Below are positions 57,101 through 64,000 of a DNA stretch of 64,000 nt, one piece after another (within the stretch, counting starts at the first letter, position 1; each line of letters starts with the position of its first letter). The stretch comes from Planctomycetota bacterium (lineage in GTDB: Bacteria > Planctomycetota > UBA1135 > GCA-002686595): NCBI GenBank assembly GCA_021413885.1, contig JAIOPM010000037.1, positions 1 through 64,000 of the forward strand, read 5' to 3'. The notes below the pieces were generated by a model, which worked only from the letters and a program-made list of their open reading frames with translations, was not told the origin of the DNA and did no database searches. The position numbers were made by a program, and so were the translations under genes.

Positions 57101-58237
57101 ATGCACGTCATCCGCCGTTTCGCGAGCGTCCGTCCGCGCATTCTCACGCTGCTGTTCGCTTGCTGGGTGGGCGCGTGCCGGCAAGTCGAGACGGCGGCGA
57201 CAACTCCGAGCGCGTCGCGAGCTGTCGCGTTGGCGCCGGCGACGCCGGTTCCCACCTTCATTCGTGTGTCGGGCACGGTCGAGGTCGTGGGGCGCCAAGC
57301 GGTGATCCGACCGGCCGTCGAATGGATGCCGAAAGCGGCCAGCGCGACGTATCCGGGCTACAGCAGGATCTTCGGCTGGGTCGTCTCGCCGAACGCGGGG
57401 TACCCGTGCAGCGCGACGAGCATCGACGACGGAACGCTGTTCGAAACGGAAGAGAGCTTCCCGTTCGGCAAGTGGTACGCCAACGAGGAGGGGCGCGCCT
57501 ACACGCTGCCCTACTCGGTCGGTCAAGTCGTGTTGCTGGTCGACACACAGGTGCAAGTCGGCGGCGACGTCCGACACGTTTGGAACCTCGCGACGTGTCC
57601 GATCTCGGCGTCGAAGCCGCTCCAGTCCGTCGAGTTCGCGTCGGTGCTCGCACTCGATCAGGCGATCCAGTCGTTCGCCGCCGACGGCGTCATCAGCATT
57701 CGAGAGATCCAGTCGACCGGCACGATCCGCTTCAAGCCGCCGCCCGACGACGATGACGACGGCGTCGTGGAGTACGACACCCGCTACGTGGCGCCGAAGC
57801 CGAAGCTGCACAGGAACCACGTGGTCGGTCGACCGGGCGGGTTCCTGTGGCTTGGGAAAGTTCGAGTCGACGCGTGGTACATCGACGAAGACGGATACCT
57901 GCTGCGCGCCTCCAAACAACCGGTCATCGGTCCGAAGGACGTCGACTTCGGCCCGGACCTCTATCTCTACCCGGGCGGCAAGAACGACTTCTTCGCGATG
58001 CCGGCGACGGCGATCGCGGTGTTCCCCGTGATGCAGATCGATCTCCTCCAGGACCCCGCGCATCCGACGCCGAAACCGCTGCTCTTCACCCAGTTGGACT
58101 TCGACCTCATCGGAGTCGCCCGCTGTTCGGTGACGTGCCTGCGAAGCGAACTCGAGAAGGTCGGCCAGGAATACGAGTACGTCGTCGACATGCAGCGCTT
58201 GGGCCTCTTCGACGCGAAGCGCTCGGCGTCCGACTGA
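57101..58237 (+). CDS. lipoprotein of unknown function
   Basis: A 378-residue exported protein that I do not recognise. The ATG at 57101 has GAGAGG upstream and begins a lipoprotein signal (LTLLFACWVGAC, lipobox VGAC). The first third contains YPGYSRIFGWVVSPNAGYPC and a cysteine-bearing strand (NLATCPISA). An acidic linker of five aspartates follows PPP (about residue 222), then a beta-rich domain (FLWLGKVRVDAWYIDEDGYLL, PDLYLYPGGKNDFF). Its stop codon is 10 bp from that of the convergent CHAT gene. Confidence 0.7.
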   Translation: MHVIRRFASVRPRILTLLFACWVGACRQVETAATTPSASRAVALAPATPVPTFIRVSGTVEVVGRQAVIRPAVEWMPKAASATYPGYSRIFGWVVSPNAGYPCSATSIDDGTLFETEESFPFGKWYANEEGRAYTLPYSVGQVVLLVDTQVQVGGDVRHVWNLATCPISASKPLQSVEFASVLALDQAIQSFAADGVISIREIQSTGTIRFKPPPDDDDDGVVEYDTRYVAPKPKLHRNHVVGRPGGFLWLGKVRVDAWYIDEDGYLLRASKQPVIGPKDVDFGPDLYLYPGGKNDFFAMPATAIAVFPVMQIDLLQDPAHPTPKPLLFTQLDFDLIGVARCSVTCLRSELEKVGQEYEYVVDMQRLGLFDAKRSASD

Positions 58238-58247
58238 TCGATCGCAC

Positions 58248-61163
58248 TCAGCGTCCGTCGTCGAGCCCGACGTAGATGAACGGCGCCCAGTCGTAGGGCT
58301 GCGGCTCGCGGCGCGCGGGCGATTCGTCGGCCGACGTTGCGCGCGCCACGGAGGCTCGGCGGCACAGGCGTTTCGCTTCCCACAGCGCTTCGCTCGCGGG
58401 CAAACCGCGATCGAGGAGCGCGTCGTAGAACGCGCACATCGTCCGCTCGGTCGCGGTGTCGTCGACCGCCCACAAGCTCGCGATCACCGAGCGCGAGTGC
58501 GCGACGAGGAACGCATACGCGAGCGACTGCACGCCGTCGCCGCGGAGGATCTTGCCGCGCGCTGAATCGCAAGCGGCGAGCACGACGAGGTCCGCCGACA
58601 TCGCCAACGCGGCGAGCTCGTTCGCCGAAACGAGGCCGCCGAACTCGGGCTCGTAGGCGAACGCGACGCCGCTCGCGCGCGGGTCGCGCGGGTCGACGAT
58701 GCCGTGGACGGCGAGGTGCAGGATCGACGCCGATTGCGCCAAGCGTGCGAACTCCTCGCGCGTCGCAGACGTCCCGACGCGCAGCTCGAGCGCTGGGCTC
58801 GAGACGCGTTCGGAGTTCCGCGACTCGACGAGAGCGAGCGCGTCAGACAGGTCCGTATCGCGCTGTCCGCGCGTCCGTGCAACCGCGTGCGCCGTGCAAA
58901 GAACCTCCGCTCGCGAGCGGTCGAGCGCGGGCAAACGCGGCGCATCCGCGGAGTCGCGACCGCTTCGATAGTCGGGATCGCCGAAGAGCACCGCGGGCCC
59001 GGCGCTCGCCGCCGGCGCGTGCACGCTTCGATCGACCAGCAGCGCACACGACGGCGCGTACGAGACGCGCAGTCGATCGAGCACGAATTCGACGTCGTCG
59101 AAGCTCGGCGGCGCGCCGTCCGGCGTACGCACGCCGCGCACGAGTGCGTCGAACGGCAACGCGCTGAGTTCGCCGGTCGGCACGATCGTCAACGTCTTCG
59201 TGCGCTCGTACCGCAGCTCCAACCACGGAGCGAGCAACGCGCGGTAGAGCCGTGAACCGGTTTCGGCGATGCGAGACGGCGGAATGAGCTCGTTGCGCTT
59301 CGACACGTATCCGAGGAACTCGCGCAAGTCCGCGTCGAGCGCGCGCCGCGGTCCGAGATCGAACCGCTCGACGAGGTCGCCGTCGCGCACGTAGACGAAC
59401 AGGCGCTCGCGACCGGCGCTGAACTCGGCGAGCAGCCGCCCGTCGCGGAAGCTGCGCGCGAGCTCCGCCTCCGAACTCGACGCCTCCGCCGAACCGATGC
59501 CCGCCGACAACCCCTCCGCCAACACGCGCGCCTTGTAGTGTTCGGCGCCGGACCAACCGTCGCGCAACACGGCCTCGCGCGAACGCAGGCCGAGCGAGAA
59601 CTCGAGCGTCACCGCGTCCTCGATCAACTCGCCCCACTCGTAGAACTGCGAGCGCACGCCGACTTGGACGCGCCGATCGAGGACGTCGAGGTCGTCGCGC
59701 TCGAGCAACTCGGCCGCGCGTCGACGCGCCGCGCCGAACGCGGCGAGATCGCGCCGCGCGAGCGCCGCACGCGCGACGACGAGCAACGCATGTCCGGCGT
59801 GCTCGGGCAAGCCCTGCGCGACCAGCCGATCGGCCGCCGCCGACGCCGACTCGCCGACGCCTTCGACTCGACCTCGATCGAGCGCGCAGTGCGCCAGTCC
59901 TGTCTCCGCGTTCGCAGCGTACGCGGCGTCCGCGTTCGCCCGCGCGAACTCGAGCTGGCGGCGATGGAAGCCCTCGGCTTCCGCGACGTGCCCGCCGAGC
60001 CGCGCGATGCGGCCGAGGTTGTTGAGCGCGCCGAGCTCGTCCTCGACGCTCGCGGACTGCCGCGCGCCGGCGAGCGCGTTCTCGGCCCAACTCCGCGCGG
60101 CCGCGAGGTCGCCGTCGATCTCGCACAGCGCGGAGAGCGTCAGCGCCGTCGCCGAGTCGTAGAGCGAGCATTCGTTGTCGAACACCGCGCGAGCGTGGCG
60201 CCACACGTCCGCCGACTCGCCGGTGCGAAACGCGAGCTTCGCGAACAGCTGGTCGCGCGCGGCGCGCAGCTGAGGCTCGAGATCTTCGAGCGCGAGTCGC
60301 TCCCATTTCGCGGCGAGCGCGTCGAGCTCCGCGCTTGCCGTCGCATAGCGGCCGAGATCGAGATCGACTTGGCACTCGAGCAACACGCCTTCCACCTCGC
60401 TGACCGGATCGTCGTCCGACGAACGCGCGAGGTTCGCGTAGACCTGCGCCGCGTCGCGCGGACGACCGATCGCCTCGTAGTGCGCGCCGAGATACTGCAG
60501 GGCCTCGCTGCGCGCGTGGGATTCGCACGCGCCGAGCGCGGTCAGTGCGTTCGCTTCGTCTTGTCGCGCCAAGTCGCGTTCCCCGGCCGCGCGCGCGTCA
60601 CGCGAAGCGGCGAGCAAGTGAAGGACGCGGACCGCCGCTCGCCCTTCCGCATCGGCGAGCGCCGCGCGTTCGAGCTCCGCCCGTCGCGCCTCCGACGGCG
60701 CGTTGCGTCGGCGCAGTGCGCTCGCCAACGCATCGAGCAGTCGCCCGTGAGCGCCTTGCGCAGCGCCGACGCGTCCCTCTGCGTCGCGGAACAGACGCCA
60801 CAGTTCGGCAGGCTCGCTCCGGAACGCGGCGACGCTCAGGCGCGCGGCTTCGAGCTTCGAGGGCACGCTCGGCTTCGCACAGTGCGGGGCGACGCGCGCC
60901 GCGTTCGCGAGCGCCTGGTTCGCCGCTGCTTCGTCGACCGACGCGCGCGCCGCGCCGAGCCAGGCATCGAGCGCCTTGTCCCAGTCTTTCGCGGCTTCGA
61001 AGCCTCGAGCGACGTCGGCCGGAGTCTCCGCGTTCGACGGTTCCGGCAGCGCGGACACGGCGGTGGGCGTCGAGCGCTCGACGGACGTCGCGACCGAGCG
61101 GCACGAGCCGATCGCCGCGACGCACGCGAGCAGGATCGAAGCCGCGACGAGTCGAGCGCGCAT
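58248..61163 (-). CDS. TPR-CHAT domain lipoprotein (caspase-like)
   Basis: A 971-residue protein. The N-terminus has a lipoprotein-type signal (LVAASILLACVAAIGSC), placing it outside the cytoplasm. A long helical TPR-like array fills residues about 50-580 (for example ALQYLGAHYEAIGRPRDAAQVY, ALNNLGRIARLGGHVAEAEG). The C-terminal CHAT domain (about 620-971) belongs to the caspase/separase clan, with the catalytic pair H820 in LHLAVHGIVD and C865 in LAACDSARG. CHAT proteases act in defence and regulated proteolysis, usually in the cytoplasm; here the signal peptide suggests an envelope role. No gasdermin or Csx29-like partner is adjacent. Confidence 0.9.
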   Translation of the reverse strand: MRARLVAASILLACVAAIGSCRSVATSVERSTPTAVSALPEPSNAETPADVARGFEAAKDWDKALDAWLGAARASVDEAAANQALANAARVAPHCAKPSVPSKLEAARLSVAAFRSEPAELWRLFRDAEGRVGAAQGAHGRLLDALASALRRRNAPSEARRAELERAALADAEGRAAVRVLHLLAASRDARAAGERDLARQDEANALTALGACESHARSEALQYLGAHYEAIGRPRDAAQVYANLARSSDDDPVSEVEGVLLECQVDLDLGRYATASAELDALAAKWERLALEDLEPQLRAARDQLFAKLAFRTGESADVWRHARAVFDNECSLYDSATALTLSALCEIDGDLAAARSWAENALAGARQSASVEDELGALNNLGRIARLGGHVAEAEGFHRRQLEFARANADAAYAANAETGLAHCALDRGRVEGVGESASAAADRLVAQGLPEHAGHALLVVARAALARRDLAAFGAARRRAAELLERDDLDVLDRRVQVGVRSQFYEWGELIEDAVTLEFSLGLRSREAVLRDGWSGAEHYKARVLAEGLSAGIGSAEASSSEAELARSFRDGRLLAEFSAGRERLFVYVRDGDLVERFDLGPRRALDADLREFLGYVSKRNELIPPSRIAETGSRLYRALLAPWLELRYERTKTLTIVPTGELSALPFDALVRGVRTPDGAPPSFDDVEFVLDRLRVSYAPSCALLVDRSVHAPAASAGPAVLFGDPDYRSGRDSADAPRLPALDRSRAEVLCTAHAVARTRGQRDTDLSDALALVESRNSERVSSPALELRVGTSATREEFARLAQSASILHLAVHGIVDPRDPRASGVAFAYEPEFGGLVSANELAALAMSADLVVLAACDSARGKILRGDGVQSLAYAFLVAHSRSVIASLWAVDDTATERTMCAFYDALLDRGLPASEALWEAKRLCRRASVARATSADESPARREPQPYDWAPFIYVGLDDGR

Positions 61164-61254
61164 GGACCGCGCGGGAGCCTACTCGACGCGTGTCACGTCG
61201 ACCGAACCGCCGGTCGCGAGCGTCGACGGCGACCACGAATCGGCCGCTCGAGCC

Positions 61255-61283
61255 TTGACGGCGACGCGAGCCTCGGTTCAAAC
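61255..61283 (+). promoter_or_regulatory. candidate promoter of the TetR-ABC exporter operon
   Basis: TTGACG (61255-61260), 17-nt spacer and TCAAAC (61278-61283, a weak -10). The -10 region overlaps the operator at 61281-61303, which fits repression by the adjacent TetR protein. Confidence 0.4.
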
Positions 61284-61303
61284 GTCCGTTTCAAACGAAC
61301 GTT
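61281..61303 (+). promoter_or_regulatory. 23-bp operator dyad of the TetR regulator
   Basis: AACGTCCGTTT and AAACGAACGTT flank a single C, matching as an inverted repeat at 10 of 11 positions, with a perfect CGTTT-C-AAACG core. It ends 5 nt before the GTG start of the regulator, the expected place for autoregulation. Confidence 0.7.
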
Positions 61304-61308
61304 CGACC

Positions 61309-61983
61309 GTGACCACCCCCTCCACCGACACCCGCGCCCGCCTGCTCGATGCCGCCGAGCGCGCCTTCTCGGACAAGGGCTTCGACGGCGCGGCGTTGCG
61401 CGAGATCACCACCGAGGCCAAGGCCAACCTCGCCGCGGTGCACTACCACTTCGGGTCGAAGGAAGAACTCTTCCTCGCGGTGGTCGCGCGGCGGATCGAG
61501 CCGCTCAACCGCGAGCGGCTCGCGTTGCTCGACGCCGCGGAGGCGAAGGCCGGCGCGCGCGCACCGGCGCTCGAGGACGTGATCGAAGCGTTGGTCGCGC
61601 CGATGTTGCGGCTCGCGCGCGACGAAGCGCGCGGCGGCGCGGCGTTCGTGCGTTTGTTCGGCCGCTTGCAGAACGAGCCCGAAGCGATTTGGCGGCGCAT
61701 CCTCGGCGGACCGCTCGCCGAAGTGCGCGCGCGTTTCAGCGCGGCGCTCGCGCGTGCGTTGCCGGAGCTCGATCGCGGCGAGCTCGCGTGGCGCATGCAC
61801 TTCGCGATCGGCGCGTTGTGCAACGTGATCGTCGATCGCCAGCGCCTCGAGCTGCTCTCCGACGGACAACAGAGTTCCGAGGACGTCGAAGGCGCGATCG
61901 CGCATCTCGTCCCGTTCCTCGCGGCGGCGTTCCGCGCGCGCACGCGGCCCTCGCCCGCCCAGACCCGGAGCGCGCGCCGATGA
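61309..61983 (+). CDS. TetR/AcrR-family regulator
   Basis: A 224-residue repressor. The N-terminal helix-turn-helix is clear (TRARLLDAAERAFSDKGFDGAALREI, then AAVHYHFGSKEELFLAVV). The ligand-binding domain follows (VIEALVAPMLRLARDE, ELAWRMHFAIGALCNVIVD). The GTG at 61309 begins just before the DNA-binding domain; the longer frame runs back through unrelated sequence. Its stop overlaps the permease start (ATGA), so it belongs to the exporter operon and probably controls it through the dyad just upstream. Confidence 0.9.
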   Translation: MTTPSTDTRARLLDAAERAFSDKGFDGAALREITTEAKANLAAVHYHFGSKEELFLAVVARRIEPLNRERLALLDAAEAKAGARAPALEDVIEALVAPMLRLARDEARGGAAFVRLFGRLQNEPEAIWRRILGGPLAEVRARFSAALARALPELDRGELAWRMHFAIGALCNVIVDRQRLELLSDGQQSSEDVEGAIAHLVPFLAAAFRARTRPSPAQTRSARR

Positions 61984-63134
61984 TCCGCGTCGCGCTCAAG
62001 ATGTTGATCGGTGATCGCGCGAAGTACATCGGCATCCTGATCGGCATCACGTTCGCCTCGTTCCTGATCACGCAGCAGTCCGCGATCTTCACCGGGATCA
62101 TGGCGCGCAGCTTCGGCAGCATCACCGACCTGCCTTCGGCCGACGTCTGGGTGATGGACCCGAAGGTCCAGTACATCGACGACTTGAAGCCGCTCTCCGA
62201 CACACAGCTCTTCCGCGTGCGCGGCGTCGACGGCGTCGATTGGGCGGTGCCGCTCTATAAGGGCTTGCTCAAGGCGCGCCTCTCGAACGGCACGTTCCAG
62301 ACGGTCGCCGTGCTCGGCGTCGACGACGGGACGTTGATCGGCGGGCCCTCGCGGATGGTACAGGGCGAGCTCGCCGACCTGCGCAATGCGGATGCGCTGA
62401 TCGTCGACGAGGTCGGCGCGAAGACCAAGCTCGCCCAGCCGCTCCCCGACGGCACGTCGCGGCCGCTGGTCGTCGGCGACACGCTCGAACTCAACGATCA
62501 CCGCGGCGTCGTCGTCGGCATCTGCAAGACGACGCGCACGTTCCAATCGCAACCGGTCGTCTACACCACGTTCACGCGCGCGACGACGTTCGCGCCGCGC
62601 GAGCGCAAGTTGCTGTCGTTCGTCCTCGTCCACGCGAAGGCCGGCGTTTCGCCCGAGCAGCTCTGCGCGCGCATCCGCCACGTCACCGGTCTCGCCGCGT
62701 ACACGTCGAGCGACTTCAAGTGGCTGACCGTCGGCTACTACATGAAGAACACCGGCATCGCGGTCAACTTCGGCATGTCGGTGCTGCTCGGTCTGTTGAT
62801 CGGAACGATCATCGCGGGGCAGACGTTCTTCAACTTCACGCTCGACAACCTGCGCCACTTCGGCGCGTTGAAGGCGATGGGCGCGTCGAGCTGGACGCTC
62901 GTGCGGATGATCCTCGTCCAAGCGGCGCTCGCGGGTTCCGTCGGTTGGGGCCTCGGCGTCGGCGGCGCCGCGATCATCGGGCGTCTCACGAAGAACACCG
63001 AGCTCGCGTTCCTGATGCCGTGGCAATTGCTCGCGATCAGCGGCACCGCGGTGATCCTGATCTCGCTGCTCTCCGCGACGCTCGCGATCTGGAAAGTGAT
63101 CCGCCTCGAACCGGCGATCGTGTTCAAGGGGTGA
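61980..63134 (+). CDS. DevC-type ABC transporter permease
   Basis: A 384-residue permease of the MacB/FtsX-like type as in the DevBCA exporters. One N-terminal transmembrane helix (YIGILIGITFASFLI) precedes a large periplasmic domain (about 40-260), and three C-terminal helices follow (GMSVLLGLLIGTIIAGQTFF; LVQAALAGSVGWGLGVGG; LLAISGTAVILISLLSATLA). It overlaps the TetR gene by 4 nt and is 2 bp before the ATPase gene. DevBCA relatives export glycolipids or small molecules with TolC-like partners; the substrate here is unknown. Confidence 0.9.
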   Translation: MIRVALKMLIGDRAKYIGILIGITFASFLITQQSAIFTGIMARSFGSITDLPSADVWVMDPKVQYIDDLKPLSDTQLFRVRGVDGVDWAVPLYKGLLKARLSNGTFQTVAVLGVDDGTLIGGPSRMVQGELADLRNADALIVDEVGAKTKLAQPLPDGTSRPLVVGDTLELNDHRGVVVGICKTTRTFQSQPVVYTTFTRATTFAPRERKLLSFVLVHAKAGVSPEQLCARIRHVTGLAAYTSSDFKWLTVGYYMKNTGIAVNFGMSVLLGLLIGTIIAGQTFFNFTLDNLRHFGALKAMGASSWTLVRMILVQAALAGSVGWGLGVGGAAIIGRLTKNTELAFLMPWQLLAISGTAVILISLLSATLAIWKVIRLEPAIVFKG

Positions 63135-63136
63135 CG

Positions 63137-63880
63137 ATGCAGACGCTCGCCGAAACCGCGGTTCGCCTGAAGCACGTCGAGAAGAGCTACGGCCTCGGCG
63201 AAGCGCGCGTCCCCGCGTTGCGCGGCGTCGATCTCGACGTCGGCGTCGGCGAGCTCTTGATGCTGGTCGGCCCGTCGGGCTGCGGCAAGACGACGTTGAT
63301 CTCGGTGGTCGCCGGCATCCTCGATCAGGACGCCGGCTCGTGCGAAGTCTTCGGCCGCGAGATCAACCGCATGCGCTCCGGCGAGAAGACGCGCTTCCGC
63401 GGCCGCACCGTCGGCTTCGTCTTCCAACAGTTCAACTTGCTGCCGGCGTTGACCGCGCGCGAGAACGTCGCGATCCCGCTGCTGCTCGGCCGCGTCGCGT
63501 ACGCGGAGGCGCAGGACCGCGCGCAGACGATGCTCGAACGCGTCGGTCTCGGCAGCCGGAGCAAGGCGCTGCCCTCCCAACTCTCCGGCGGCCAGCAACA
63601 ACGCGTCGCGATCGCGCGCGCTCTCGTGCACGAACCGCGGCTCGTCGTCTGCGACGAACCGACCAGTTCGCTCGACCAACAAACCGGTCAGCAGATCGTC
63701 GAGCTCCTGCGCGAGGTCGCGCTCTCCGGTTCACGCGCGCTGATCGTCGTCACCCACGACTCGCGCATCTTCCGTTTCGCCGACCGCATCGCGGTGATGA
63801 ACGACGGGCTGATCACGCGCGTCGTGCGTTCCGCGGACGAACTCGAACACCCGGCGCCTCCCCGAAAGGACGAGCCATGA
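63137..63880 (+). CDS. DevA/MacB-type ABC transporter ATPase
   Basis: A 247-residue ATPase subunit. It has Walker [11 protein letters not shown] (about 44-53), the Q-loop region [12 protein letters not shown] typical of LolD/MacB ATPases, signature [15 protein letters not shown], Walker [12 protein letters not shown] and a switch histidine in VVTHDSRI. The ATG at 63137 lies 2 bp after the permease stop. Its stop overlaps the next start (ATGA). With the permease and fusion protein it forms a tripartite exporter. Confidence 0.95.
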   Translation: MQTLAETAVRLKHVEKSYGLGEARVPALRGVDLDVGVGELLMLVGPSGCGKTTLISVVAGILDQDAGSCEVFGREINRMRSGEKTRFRGRTVGFVFQQFNLLPALTARENVAIPLLLGRVAYAEAQDRAQTMLERVGLGSRSKALPSQLSGGQQQRVAIARALVHEPRLVVCDEPTSSLDQQTGQQIVELLREVALSGSRALIVVTHDSRIFRFADRIAVMNDGLITRVVRSADELEHPAPPRKDEP

Positions 63881-64000
63881 TCGTCAAGTACTTGATCCCC
63901 CTGGCCGCCGTCGCCGGCGTCGTGCTCGCGACGCGCACCGTGATCGAAGCCGGGCAAACGCCCGTGATCCCGCCCCCGCCGATCGAGCCGGCGCGCGCGC
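63877..64000 (+). CDS. start of a membrane-fusion (HlyD/DevB-like) protein, truncated by the window
   Basis: The first 41 codons of a protein that overlaps the ATPase gene by ATGA. It has an N-terminal transmembrane anchor (YLIPLAAVAGVVLATRTVI) followed by a proline-rich linker (TPVIPPPPIEPARA), the usual opening of periplasmic membrane-fusion proteins in DevBCA systems. The family call rests on position and this N-terminus only. Confidence 0.6.
   Translation, partial: MIVKYLIPLAAVAGVVLATRTVIEAGQTPVIPPPPIEPARA

Noticed and set aside
58248..61163. CHAT-gasdermin or CRISPR-associated defence pair
   Set aside because: No gasdermin, Cas7-11 or toxin-like partner is adjacent, and the protein carries an export signal.

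Overview
The window is GC-rich, gene-dense bacterial chromosome with no mobile element, CRISPR array or prophage visible. It reads as a diderm of the Planctomycetota or a close PVC relative. Support comes from a lipid A and BamA locus, an LpxC-FabZ fusion, a eukaryote-like isoleucyl-tRNA synthetase, several eukaryotic-type Ser/Thr kinases, and a 16S rRNA with the planctomycete-type GGCTGC variant at the universal bacterial probe site. The rRNA genes are linked (16S-tRNA-Ile-tRNA-Ala-23S-5S), unlike in many cultured planctomycetes, so a deep or divergent lineage is likely. This placement is an inference.

Layout. 1-3492: 3' part of a Lhr-type helicase. 3497-5249 (minus): three-lipoprotein operon (CsgG-like, DUF4810-like, DUF799-like). 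5333-10470: cysS, divergent from a giant kinase/ATPase/TPR protein. 10538-13794: compact redox operon of a porin, an FMN_bind-ApbE fusion and a small histidine-rich four-helix membrane protein, behind a palindromic operator. 13851-19345 (minus): rRNA operon with promoter, boxB/boxA-like leader and intrinsic terminator. 19540-24510 (minus): LysM L,D-transpeptidase and ileS. 24563-32970 (minus): dnaB-bamA-lpxD-lpxC/fabZ-lpxA-oxidoreductase, coupling replication, outer-membrane assembly and lipid A synthesis. 33118-38100 (minus): glmU-prs-rplY-pth-rpsF-rpsR-rplI. 38285-46127: CBS protein, acyl-CoA dehydrogenase, helical exported protein, phosphatidylserine decarboxylase, CMD-like protein and a membrane kinase. 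46127-61163: secreted and envelope proteins, including an S9 peptidase, a DUF255 lipoprotein, a degenerate gluzincin with GRW repeats, an FHA-GAF-sigma54 activator, a YkgJ protein, a MEMO-like pseudoenzyme and a CHAT lipoprotein. 61281-64000: TetR regulator with a clear operator, followed by a DevC/DevA-type ABC exporter and the start of its membrane-fusion protein.

Architecture. Convergent genes meet with only 1-10 bp between stop codons at five places. Intrinsic terminators are seen only around the rRNA and ribosomal-protein genes. Four genes carry a TA-N3-T/C hexamer exactly 8 nt before the ATG and no Shine-Dalgarno sequence, which suggests leaderless mRNAs. The most interesting system is the flavin/heme/porin operon at 10.5-13.8 kb. 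It looks like a minimal self-flavinylating route for moving electrons from the inner membrane to the periplasm or outer membrane, possibly metal-regulated.
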